Under the pieces are notes generated by a model. That model was not told the origin of the DNA, searched no databases, and saw only the letters and a list, made by a program, of their open reading frames with translations. A program made the position numbers and the translations under genes. A DNA stretch of 25,298 bases from a virus, in IMG/VR virus record IMGVR_UViG_3300031608_000694, positions 1-25,298 of that record; one strand, given 5' to 3'. This document shows, in pieces, positions 1 through 5,847 of this stretch (positions are counted from its first letter, which is position 1; each line of letters starts with the position of its first letter).

Positions 1-327
1 AATTGTCTTCTGTTGCTCTATGTATCGTTTAAGCTCTCCCATGTTCATTGAAAGGTTCTCATAGTCTGGGACGCTCATTGCAAAGTATACTAGACTACCA
101 CCATTTTCCTTTGCAAATTTAGCTTTAAACTCTTCAAAGTTTGCCTCAGTTACAGCATAAAACTGTAATGGATACATGGATAAACCTTTAGGGTGTCCTT
201 GTATTGGTATTTGTTTCTCTATAAATTTTGTCTGTATTTCTACCTGATTTGGTATAAGACTACAACCACTACTAATTATCAGTAGCAGTGCTAGACTCGA
301 GATCCGCAAGAATCTTTGCTGTTCCAC
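1..327 (-). CDS. o-spanin-like outer-membrane lipoprotein (3' end cut by window)
   Basis: This gene runs off the left edge, leaving 109 codons. It starts at a GTG (327-325) placed 7 bases after a strong AGGAGG ribosome site. The N-terminus is a short charged stretch followed by a hydrophobic run ending in SSGC (Cys about residue 22), a lipoprotein signal. The mature part is polar. It begins inside the upstream gene (56-base overlap, different frame), and that gene encodes a single-pass membrane protein with a coiled coil. This is the Rz/Rz1-type arrangement in which an inner-membrane spanin and an outer-membrane lipoprotein join to fuse the two membranes at lysis of a Gram-negative host. The call rests on architecture and position, not on sequence similarity. 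The mature part is longer than classical Rz1 proteins, so another phage lipoprotein is possible. Confidence 0.6.
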   Translation of the reverse strand, partial: MEQQRFLRISSLALLLIISSGCSLIPNQVEIQTKFIEKQIPIQGHPKGLSMYPLQFYAVTEANFEEFKAKFAKENGGSLVYFAMSVPDYENLSMNMGELKRYIEQQKTI

Positions 328-640
328 TATTCACCCTCCTTTCAATTAACCCAGGTTTTCTTAGGGTCAACATTGTTAAATCATGTTCTCTAAATTTCTT
401 AGCTAGATTATCACCATAAGCTTCTGATGCTTTTAGTTTTATACCTAACTCCTTTGTAAGCGCCTGATTTTTTTCAAAATCCTCAGCTAGCTTATCTATT
501 GTTTGCTGACTTGTTTGAGCTGCTATTGATAGTTTAGCATTGTTCTCGGTTAAAACAGTAAGTCTTTTCTCTGTCAACCAGTAGTAACCACCAAAAGCCA
601 TTGCCATTGCAAGTATAATACCGATTAATATCTTGCTCAT
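272..640 (-). CDS. i-spanin-like inner-membrane protein (Rz type)
   Basis: The protein has about 122 residues. One membrane segment (residues about 3-22, rich in Ile/Ala/Gly and ending GGYYWL) is followed by a long polar region rich in Lys, Glu, Gln and Ala that looks like coiled coil, then a basic C-terminus. I chose the ATG at 640 because it overlaps the previous stop as ATGA and sits after GGGAG; an in-frame ATG five codons upstream has no ribosome site. A single N-terminal anchor plus periplasmic coiled coil, with a lipoprotein gene starting inside it, is the known design of two-component spanins. It would act in the last step of host lysis. No endolysin or clear holin is visible next to it. 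Confidence 0.65.
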   Translation of the reverse strand: MSKILIGIILAMAMAFGGYYWLTEKRLTVLTENNAKLSIAAQTSQQTIDKLAEDFEKNQALTKELGIKLKASEAYGDNLAKKFREHDLTMLTLRKPGLIERRVNSGTAKILADLESSTATDN

Positions 641-903
641 TTGGGAGTCTCCCATGGCGAGGCTTCGTCGTACACCTGAGCTTCTAGTTTATCTATTCGT
701 TGAGCAAGTAATGGATAATCTGCTCTCCACTTTGCTTCCTTCTTGGCAATTTCTATATCGTATTTTTCTGATAAGTAGAACATAATGTTGTTTACTTTTA
801 CTTGGAACCAAGCACCAACTTTAGTGCTAAAGAACCACTTACTAAATGCGTTTCCAAATACTGCTGTTACACATGCTATAGCTAGTCTAGTTAATATTAA
901 CAA
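637..903 (-). CDS. Small membrane-associated protein of the lysis cluster
   Basis: The protein has 88 residues. It begins at a TTG (903-901) supported by AAGGAG seven bases upstream and overlapping the end of the previous gene. The N-terminal 30 residues are largely hydrophobic (LAIACVTAVFGNAF, then KWFF) and could be one membrane segment. The rest is amphipathic with many charged residues and a predicted helical Glu/Lys-rich stretch. It is translationally coupled to the i-spanin through an ATGA overlap. A holin role is conceivable from position, but one weak segment is little support. I do not recognise a family. Confidence 0.6.
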   Translation of the reverse strand: MLILTRLAIACVTAVFGNAFSKWFFSTKVGAWFQVKVNNIMFYLSEKYDIEIAKKEAKWRADYPLLAQRIDKLEAQVYDEASPWETPK

Positions 904-1532
904 TTCCCTGCTCCTTCTGTTAGAAATGTAGCAAAATCCATCATGCCCCTCTCCTCCTTTTGAAGATTCATACCTTCTCGGGTGGCCTTAAATAAATTCT
1001 TAGCATGATCGTCATTATGATTAACATGTAATCCTGCCTTAAATGACTTGTAATCATTGTTACTGGCATGGCTTCTCATTTTAGTGCCACTAATACCAGC
1101 TACACCTTCTGCATCAGGGTCTCTCTGTCCTGCTGATAAGATGTTTATTTTCTTATAGTTGTATTCTTTTCCATTGTACTTATGAGCCAATGCTTTAAAT
1201 TGTTTTACCCTATCACTACCTACAACCATTGTTGCGTGTGTATGTCCTTCTTGGTGGAACTTTTTAAGTTGTGCTAAGAAGTGTGGGTGTTCTTTTGTTG
1301 AGTGTTCAAAGTTTACATCTGGGTGTACACTCTTTAGGAAGTCTTTTTTATGTTCGTGGTGTAAAGGATTAGATTTCTTATCCTGTGAATGACTTACAAT
1401 AACTGCATGGTTAGCACCAATTGAATCTGCATGAGATTTTACTTTATCTATTACCTTAGAATGTCCAGCAGTTGGAGGGTTCATTCTACCATATGAGAAT
1501 ACTATATGTTTATCGTTATTTTCTGTTGTCAT
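897..1532 (-). CDS. Nucleotidyltransferase, cytidylyltransferase/NMNAT-like fold, His-rich
   Basis: The protein has 211 residues. GRMNPPTAGH (15-24) matches the (H/T)xGH nucleotide-binding motif of the cytidylyltransferase/NMN-adenylyltransferase superfamily, and GISGTKMR (about 146-153) matches its second signature, (I)SxTxxR. VVGSDRV (about 103-109) fits the central beta-strand signature. These enzymes transfer a nucleoside monophosphate to a small phosphorylated acceptor; the acceptor here cannot be told. The protein is rich in His and Lys. The C-terminus ends with an FATFLTE segment (200-206) resembling T4 head-protein cleavage sites. The gene overlaps the preceding ligase-like gene by 17 bases and has no clear ribosome site, so translation is probably coupled. 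Confidence 0.75.
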   Translation of the reverse strand: MTTENNDKHIVFSYGRMNPPTAGHSKVIDKVKSHADSIGANHAVIVSHSQDKKSNPLHHEHKKDFLKSVHPDVNFEHSTKEHPHFLAQLKKFHQEGHTHATMVVGSDRVKQFKALAHKYNGKEYNYKKINILSAGQRDPDAEGVAGISGTKMRSHASNNDYKSFKAGLHVNHNDDHAKNLFKATREGMNLQKEERGMMDFATFLTEGAGNC

Positions 1533-2691
1533 TTTTATTAAAGTTTAGCGCACTAAACTCCTTCCTGTCTACGAATTTTGATGGTCTGCCACCTCTTATG
1601 GCTACAAACCCTTCTGGTTTAACTTTCTGTCCGTCTACTTCATGCCCCCATTCTGACTTCTGAGACATTGTTTTTGTAATAACGTCTTTAGCTGCCTGTA
1701 AGTGTTTGTGCATACCCATTGGTCCTGTGAAGTGGTCCTTATTCTTATTTATATGTCCCATAGTATTATCCATGGTAGTTTGGTGTCTGGCTTTAGCTTG
1801 ATCTGTCTTAACGCCATCTATCTTCTTCTGATGGCTCTTAGCGTGATGTGCTACAAACCCCTCATGCGAGTGTTCTTCACCTGTCCGTACTGTATGATTA
1901 ATGTAAGTCTTCATTGCCACAGCGTGTTTCTGGACTGTCTCATGATGTTCTTTAGGGGTATTTTTGAAGTGTGCTACAGCCTGTTCCAAGTGATGGTCTA
2001 CTTGCTTACGATCTTCTAAGCTATACCTGTGGCTAGTAACATCGTGGTTAGCACTCATAAGGTGCACATCTTTGTGCTTTGTGAACGTCTTAGCGTCAAT
2101 AGCGCCGTGTTTAGCTTTCATATCCGCTATAGTCTTACCCTCATACTCCGTGTGTATCGCTAACCCTAGCTTAGCTCTCTTAGCTGCTTTACCGTGTTCT
2201 GAGTCTGCTGGGGCGTGATATGTTATTAACTGTGGTGTAAAGTCTACCCTGTTGTTCTTCTTATCGTGGTTCACATCGCCCGCGTGCATGATGTCCGCTT
2301 GGTACACACCATTTGGCTTTATCTTGTGAGCGTGATCTAAGGCACCCTTGAGCTTACTTACTAAGCCAGGTGCATGTCCATGATTCTTATCTATATCCTC
2401 ATGGGTGTGATTAATCTTTGGTGTTTTGTTGAATGCTGACTTGGATGCTACAAAGAACTTGCCGTTCTCTGGGTGTTTCCCAAATACAACAGCTGGACTG
2501 CCATCGTACTTAATAGTTGTATCTGTTTGAGATTTCCCTTTACCTTGTAAGTCGTTGTGGACATCATTTATAGTATGGAATGCGTGTCCAAAACCTTTAT
2601 GTCCAGCATGGATAACGTGGTCCTCAACATGCTCTAGATGTTTGAGTTTATCCTCTTCTTTGTCTTCTTTTAAAAATTCAGTAAATCTCAT
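1516..2691 (-). CDS. His-rich ligase-fold (covalent nucleotidyltransferase-like) protein with capsid-targeting-like N-terminus
   Basis: The protein has 391 residues and is exceptionally rich in His and Lys. KYDGSP (61-66) fits motif I (KxDG) of ATP-dependent DNA/RNA ligases and capping enzymes, in which the Lys becomes AMP- or GMP-linked. YQADIMHAG (130-138) fits the motif III region, PEGFVAIR (359-366) fits motif IV (EGxV), and SKFVDRKEF (371-379) may be motif V. The N-terminus MRFTEFLKE resembles the T4 capsid-targeting sequence (internal protein III starts MKTYQEFIAE), which the prohead protease cuts after (L/I)xE. A perfect late promoter lies 6 bases before the ATG and there is no ribosome site. 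I infer a head-packaged RNA/DNA ligase-like protein. The substrate is unknown and activity is unproven. Confidence 0.7.
   Translation of the reverse strand: MRFTEFLKEDKEEDKLKHLEHVEDHVIHAGHKGFGHAFHTINDVHNDLQGKGKSQTDTTIKYDGSPAVVFGKHPENGKFFVASKSAFNKTPKINHTHEDIDKNHGHAPGLVSKLKGALDHAHKIKPNGVYQADIMHAGDVNHDKKNNRVDFTPQLITYHAPADSEHGKAAKRAKLGLAIHTEYEGKTIADMKAKHGAIDAKTFTKHKDVHLMSANHDVTSHRYSLEDRKQVDHHLEQAVAHFKNTPKEHHETVQKHAVAMKTYINHTVRTGEEHSHEGFVAHHAKSHQKKIDGVKTDQAKARHQTTMDNTMGHINKNKDHFTGPMGMHKHLQAAKDVITKTMSQKSEWGHEVDGQKVKPEGFVAIRGGRPSKFVDRKEFSALNFNKNDNRK
1746..1753 (-). promoter_or_regulatory. Possible internal T4-type late promoter
   Basis: A perfect TATAAATA on the minus strand inside the ligase-like coding region. 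It lies about 215 bases upstream of the nucleotidyltransferase start and could give late expression of that gene and the lysis genes. It may be chance within A+T-rich coding sequence. Confidence 0.3.
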
Positions 2692-2696
2692 GTTAG

Positions 2697-2704
2697 TATT
2701 TATA
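2697..2704 (-). promoter_or_regulatory. T4-type late promoter, ligase-like gene
   Basis: A perfect TATAAATA. With T4 spacing, transcription would start at or within a base or two of the ATG (2691), giving an almost leaderless mRNA. The glycosyltransferase stop codon lies inside the promoter. Confidence 0.6.
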
Positions 2705-3476
2705 ATAATTTTATAAAGGGAAAGTCTAATCTTTTACTTTTCGTCCCTTTTAATTTCATAACCTCCTCTACGGGTAATGGCACAGCAAATTCTGTTTCTG
2801 AATAATATAATGTCTTATCAATATTCCTATCCACAACACCTTTCCTGCCTATTCTATTTAAACATACGATATTACCTGAATGTCTTTCTGAGACATCTGG
2901 TAACTCTTTTATTCTTTCTATAAACTCTCTGTCTCCCCAATGATGTCCTGTAAAGGACTCATCATAACCACCAGCTTCCCAATACAAATCCTTATTTATT
3001 ATAAAGGAGTTCATATGTCCTGGATAAGTTAATATCTCTTGTTTATGTTTCAGCCAACAATCATGCTGATAAAACGATCTAGGATTGTAGACCTTTGTCA
3101 TCAGTCTTCCTGCTGTTTCTGTAGCAATTTGCATGTCTATATCAAAGAATGCTATTGTATCTGTTAAAGCGTATTTTGCTATTAAGTTTCTACATCCATG
3201 AGAATTGAAACCTAAGTTTTCAGTTACTTTCCATAGTTGTAATGAAGGACCATAATCAGGTAAGTCCCAGTCTTTTAATATATCTAAAGCTGGTATTTGT
3301 TCTGAGCCGTCGTCTACTAAGAATATATCTATTAGTGAAGGCCACTCTCGCCATATAGGTAGCAGGTTAGCTAACTGCTTGTCGTCCTCAAAATAAGTAT
3401 ACCCTATTGTAAGTCTAGGCTTCTTCTGTCTTGAGCTTTGTAACGTCTGTTGCTGGGAAGTCAATATCGTCTCCAT
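2700..3476 (-). CDS. Family 2-type glycosyltransferase
   Basis: The protein has up to 258 residues. VDDGS (54-58) is the nucleotide-sugar-binding motif at the end of a Rossmann-like strand, FDIDM (111-115) is the DxD-type metal site, and GGYDE (169-173) with GHHWGDREF (177-185) fits the acceptor/catalytic-base region of GT-A glycosyltransferases (GT2 or galactosyltransferase-like). It would add a sugar from a nucleotide-sugar donor to an unknown acceptor such as host surface polysaccharide, virion protein or DNA. The start is uncertain: the ATG at 3476 lies 62 bases inside the previous gene, while an in-frame TTG at 3464 follows GGAG with a 6-base gap. The TagD-like enzyme gene lies a few hundred bases upstream. 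Confidence 0.8.
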   Translation of the reverse strand: METILTSQQQTLQSSRQKKPRLTIGYTYFEDDKQLANLLPIWREWPSLIDIFLVDDGSEQIPALDILKDWDLPDYGPSLQLWKVTENLGFNSHGCRNLIAKYALTDTIAFFDIDMQIATETAGRLMTKVYNPRSFYQHDCWLKHKQEILTYPGHMNSFIINKDLYWEAGGYDESFTGHHWGDREFIERIKELPDVSERHSGNIVCLNRIGRKGVVDRNIDKTLYYSETEFAVPLPVEEVMKLKGTKSKRLDFPFIKLL

Positions 3477-3747
3477 ATTTTAGCTGGAAATTCTCATTAT
3501 GTGTTAATGAGTCTTTGATGTAAACTTCATATCCTGAGAACACTTCAATAACCTGTTCAGACATCTTGCCTTCTAATGTGTGCTGGAAACCGTCTACCAT
3601 TCTACCAATCTCTGATAGAGTAGGCTCTCCCTGGCAATAACCAATTATATACTCGTTACTTCCAATTGGTTGCCACATAGGGAATTCTTTTGAGACGCCC
3701 TTCGCCTCCCACACTCTAGTGGTAGCTACTACTTTCAGATCTTGCAT
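3415..3747 (-). CDS. Unknown small protein
   Basis: The protein has 110 residues, with ATG after GGAG at a 7-base gap, a good ribosome site. It shows mixed alpha/beta character with several aromatic residues, no membrane segment and no metal or nucleotide motif. Its first 33 bases overlap the preceding small gene and its last 62 overlap the glycosyltransferase. I do not recognise a family. Confidence 0.6.
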   Translation of the reverse strand: MQDLKVVATTRVWEAKGVSKEFPMWQPIGSNEYIIGYCQGEPTLSEIGRMVDGFQHTLEGKMSEQVIEVFSGYEVYIKDSLTHNENFQLKYGDDIDFPATDVTKLKTEEA

Positions 3748-3910
3748 TGTATAACTCCAAATTATTTTCTACTTTACTTATATCTATATCATTTTTAGAA
3801 GCGATATCCTGTGCAGTAAATTTCCAGTAAGCTCTGAACTCACCATGTACTGCTCGTTTCTCTGCGTTAAGGCAGTTAACCACTCTACGAATTGCTGTCG
3901 TTTTTTTCAT
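3716..3910 (-). CDS. Unknown small basic protein
   Basis: The protein has 64 residues and is basic at the N-terminus (MKKTTAIRRVV). The start follows GAGG at a 9-base gap. It overlaps the end of the cytidylyltransferase by 26 bases and the next gene by 32, which fits the tight packing here. A middle stretch (FTAQDIASKNDIDISKVENNL) could form a helix-turn-helix-like unit, but this is weak. The function is unknown. Confidence 0.55.
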   Translation of the reverse strand: MKKTTAIRRVVNCLNAEKRAVHGEFRAYWKFTAQDIASKNDIDISKVENNLELYNARSESSSYH

Positions 3911-4409
3911 TATCTATTTCCTCGGGTTTAGCTTGGTAAGTCGGCATCGCGTCTTTGTAAGCTGTTAATTGATCTGTCTGGCTGGTAAATATTCTTTGTC
4001 TAAGAGATGTACTACTGAATGAGTGATCTCTTACATTGTAGAATAATTCTATTCCACGATCTAAACATATCTGCTTAGCCGTAAAATCTATATCTCTATA
4101 TTCTGTTCCGAGAATCCTTACATTTAAAGGGAGGGTGAGGAACAAGTCCTCTAATTCTGATTCTGTAGAGTACATAACTATCTCATCAACATACTTTACA
4201 GCAGCTAATTGTATTTGTCTCTCTACTATACTTTGTATTGGTTTGCTCTTAGATTCTCTATCATAAGTTGGATCTACTTGCAGCGCTGCTATCAGGTAAT
4301 CACAATGTCTTTTGGCCTCCTCCAGCATAACCACATGTCCAGCATGTAATAAATCGAAGGTACTACAGGTAATTCCTATCTTGCCACAGTCTTTGTAATC
4401 TAGCCTCAT
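3885..4409 (-). CDS. Glycerol-3-phosphate cytidylyltransferase-like enzyme (TagD type)
   Basis: The protein has 174 residues. TFDLLHAGHVVML (17-29) contains the HxGH motif that binds the CTP/ATP phosphates. KPIQSIVERQIQLAAVKYVDEI fits the conserved ERxxxxxxxxYVDxV region of TagD/HldE-type cytidylyltransferases, and HSFSSTSLRQRI fits the C-terminal (S/T)STxxR motif. Known members make CDP-glycerol, CDP-ethanolamine or ADP-heptose; substrate choice cannot be read here. A polar tail of about 30 residues follows the domain. The ATG overlaps the stop of the small upstream gene as ATGA and follows GGAG. The glycosyltransferase lies downstream in the same operon, so a shared role in a glyco- or polyol-phosphate modification is possible. 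Confidence 0.8.
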   Translation of the reverse strand: MRLDYKDCGKIGITCSTFDLLHAGHVVMLEEAKRHCDYLIAALQVDPTYDRESKSKPIQSIVERQIQLAAVKYVDEIVMYSTESELEDLFLTLPLNVRILGTEYRDIDFTAKQICLDRGIELFYNVRDHSFSSTSLRQRIFTSQTDQLTAYKDAMPTYQAKPEEIDNEKNDSNS

Positions 4410-4534
4410 ATTTCTATCTCCACCGCTTGCACATTTTTAGAATTTGTTCTAACAAGTTCATAATCCGCATCGCCCAAATAACATAACAAAAGGAGAAGTA
4501 GATTGCTTAAAATATGTTTCCACTTTTTCCACAA
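4406..4534 (-). CDS. Very small membrane or secreted peptide
   Basis: The ORF has 42 codons and begins at TTG (4534-4532), the first possible start after an in-frame stop. It has a basic N-terminus, a hydrophobic run LLLLLLCYLG (residues 12-21, possibly a signal or lipoprotein segment), then a polar tail with DADYELVRTNSKNVQAVEIE. Its TGA overlaps the next ATG as ATGA, the commonest junction in this window, and it fills an otherwise empty 183-base gap. The start is weak: no ribosome site at ideal distance, and the nearest GGGAG lies about 16 bases upstream. An alternative 27-codon ORF in another frame begins at an ATG that does have GGGAG at 8 bases. Confidence 0.45.
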   Translation of the reverse strand: MWKKWKHILSNLLLLLLCYLGDADYELVRTNSKNVQAVEIEI

Positions 4535-4592
4535 ACCACATTATATATACTCCCAACATACTATTAACACAAAATCAACACAATTCAATTGT

Positions 4593-5078
4593 CTATCCCA
4601 ATAATTCAATTCGCCACTCGTCAACAACATCAATAACATAAGCTAAGAAATCATCTTCAAAGTCTACATCATCAAACCCTTTTTTAAACCAACCGCCAGA
4701 CTCTTCTCTCATTTTCTCGTTAACATACACACCGGCAAAGTTTAAGAACTCATCCTCATACGTCATGCTAAGTTTAACATTTATATCAAATGTTCTTAAG
4801 TGTTCCAACAAGTTTTCTAAAAACTTATGAGGGGATATCCAAGCAGACTTTATTTCTACTTCTGTTCCCATGAACTTAGTAAGCTCTGCTGTCCTAGGTC
4901 CTATCCATTCGTCCATGAAGTGTGTGTCTACTATCTCCTCATTTGTAGGGAAGAAAGTACAATAAGCTATATCAACCTCATTGAATACTTCTAGTTCTGT
5001 GAATACTCTTAAAAATGCTGCCTCAGCTTCTGAGTTACTTGTTTCTATTTGTATAGTTGAATATACATTATTTGCCAT
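4593..5078 (-). CDS. Unknown acidic protein, possibly ferredoxin-fold (Api92-like)
   Basis: The protein has 161 residues and is strongly acidic. The start follows GGGAG at a 7-base gap. The N-terminus MANNVYSTIQIE followed by alternating helix and strand, and an SAWISPHKF then YEDEFLNFAG-type ending, resemble small phage proteins of the Api92/YubB ferredoxin-like type. That is from memory of the family pattern and is not certain. There is no catalytic motif. It overlaps the upstream gene by 11 bases. Confidence 0.65.
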   Translation of the reverse strand: MANNVYSTIQIETSNSEAEAAFLRVFTELEVFNEVDIAYCTFFPTNEEIVDTHFMDEWIGPRTAELTKFMGTEVEIKSAWISPHKFLENLLEHLRTFDINVKLSMTYEDEFLNFAGVYVNEKMREESGGWFKKGFDDVDFEDDFLAYVIDVVDEWRIELLG

Positions 5079-5295
5079 GCTTTTGCTCCCTTTGTCTAAC
5101 GAATGTTTTTGCTGTGTCTACAGCTAGGTGCCAACCACCTACATATTCCGTAAAAACTAAATCGTCTTTACTGAAAAATTCTACTTTGTACAGGTCTGTG
5201 TCTTTAAACGGTTTTACTTCTGCACGGAAAAATTCGTTACCAAAGGTAGCTTCTAACTCTTGTATTTTATTCAACGGGGTATCTATCCCCTGCAA
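5068..5295 (-). CDS. Unknown small protein
   Basis: The protein has up to 75 residues. The longest form begins at TTG (5295); a second in-frame TTG at 5274 lies right at the end of the upstream gene and about 12 bases after AGGGG, so the true protein may be 7 residues shorter. It shows a beta-rich centre (DLYKVEFFSKDDLVFTEYVGGWH) and a basic helical C-terminus. It overlaps both neighbours. No family recognised. Confidence 0.5.
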   Translation of the reverse strand: MQGIDTPLNKIQELEATFGNEFFRAEVKPFKDTDLYKVEFFSKDDLVFTEYVGGWHLAVDTAKTFVRQREQKHGK

Positions 5296-5506
5296 AATTG
5301 AGTTGCCTACTGCTGAGAATGTCTAACTTCTCTTGGTTGTTTGCTATAATTTCTATTTGAGTATCTATTGATTGAATTATGTCTGGATGCTCACCTATTC
5401 CCATAGGGTTTTGTAAGTATACTCTGACATTAGCTTTGGCTGCTGCTATGTTGCCTCTGTATAGTTGTTCTAATCCGTCTATTAAATCTTTACTCAAATC
5501 TGTCAT
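5267..5506 (-). CDS. Unknown small, mostly helical protein
   Basis: The protein has 79 residues, with ATG after AAGGAAA at a short gap. The sequence is rich in Leu, Ile, Asp, Glu and Gln and reads as two or three helices without membrane segment or metal site. It is the first protein gene after the tRNA and overlaps the next gene by up to 29 bases. The function is unknown. Confidence 0.6.
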   Translation of the reverse strand: MTDLSKDLIDGLEQLYRGNIAAAKANVRVYLQNPMGIGEHPDIIQSIDTQIEIIANNQEKLDILSSRQLNFAGDRYPVE

Positions 5507-5520
5507 GTTGTTTCCTTATA

Positions 5521-5697
5521 TTATCTGGAGCTTGAGATAGGAGTCGAACCTACGACCTGAGGTTTACAAAACCCCTGCTCTACCAACTGAGCTACCCAAG
5601 CGAAACTAGTAGGCCTTTTTGTTTTCTCAGTCCCTGAGTTGAGACAAGTACCTGAAGTACTAGTTTGTGCCATGGTCTCAATTTGTTCTAATTTCAT
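5521..5697 (-). other. Doubtful open frame running through the tRNA
   Basis: The frame starts ATG at 5697 and stays open for 58 codons to a TAA just past the tRNA 3' end. The second half is only the tRNA read as protein. The first 32 codons are rich in Ser and Thr (MKLEQIETMAQTSTSGTCL) and look plausible as protein, but there is no ribosome site near the ATG and the stretch is full of short inverted repeats (GAGAC/GTCTC, AGTAC/GTACT, CTCAG/CTGAG). It is either a leader peptide whose 3' part became a tRNA or simply an open structured leader. Confidence 0.2.
5526..5601 (-). tRNA. tRNA-Thr, anticodon UGU
   Basis: The sequence folds as a full 76-base cloverleaf. The acceptor stem is GCTTGGG/CTCAAGC (one G-U), the D-arm TAGCTCAGTTGGTAGAGC, the anticodon stem GGGGT/ACCTC with loop TTTGTAA (anticodon TGT), and the T-arm contains GTTCGACT. 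The CCA end is encoded. It would read ACA and other ACN threonine codons, which are common in this A+T-rich genome. Phage tRNAs are thought to match phage codon use or replace cleaved host tRNAs. It lies alone, downstream of a structured segment with a late promoter. Confidence 0.95.
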
Positions 5698-5739
5698 ACT
5701 ATACTTAACTTATGTGGGTTATTGTTCCCACTCTCCTTT

Positions 5740-5747
5740 TATTTATA
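5740..5747 (-). promoter_or_regulatory. T4-type late promoter, tRNA leader
   Basis: A perfect TATAAATA. The predicted start near 5734 would give a transcript with about 130 bases of leader before tRNA-Thr and the small genes beyond. Confidence 0.5.
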
Positions 5748-5790
5748 GTTGGCCTTTTGATCTCGGACGACCTCGGTGTACCAAACCTCT

Positions 5791-5840
5791 TAAAAAGTTT
5801 GGGGAACAAAAGCCAGGATCACCAGCATTCTGTTCCCCAA
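5791..5840 (-). terminator. Candidate rho-independent terminator
   Basis: A perfect 10-bp stem, TTGGGGAACA/TGTTCCCCAA (5831-5840 with 5799-5808), encloses a loop of about 22 bases and is followed on the minus strand by ACTTTTT. It lies directly after the stop of the winged-helix-like gene. The loop is long for a terminator, so efficiency is uncertain. Confidence 0.5.
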
Positions 5841-5847
5841 GGTGGTT

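Larger units (their letters stand above)
5602..5847 (-). other. Structured non-coding segment upstream of the tRNA
   Basis: These 246 bases are the longest gene-free stretch in the window. On the minus strand they hold, in order, a terminator-like hairpin (5791-5840), an alternative hairpin CCAAAC/GTTTGG, a TATAAATA late promoter (5740-5747) followed at once by AGGAGAG, then hairpins GTGGG/CCCAC, GAGAC/GTCTC enclosing AGTAC/GTACT, and CTCAG/CTGAG just before the tRNA. I see no convincing protein; a 34-codon frame from a TTG near 5807 and the frame at 5521-5697 are possible. It may be a structured RNA or the tRNA 5' leader. Confidence 0.45.

Noticed and set aside
1472-1663. Plus-strand frames opposite coding genes (also 1702-2019, 5057-5326, 8021-8347, 9166-9423, 12911-13246, 22008-22334 and others)
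   Set aside because: They are shadows of well-supported minus-strand genes, with no promoters or ribosome sites and Ser/Leu-rich antisense composition.
4406-4560. Possible programmed frameshift joining the 27-codon and 42-codon frames at GAAAAAG
   Set aside because: The run is short, no stimulating structure is evident, and re-initiation explains the layout.
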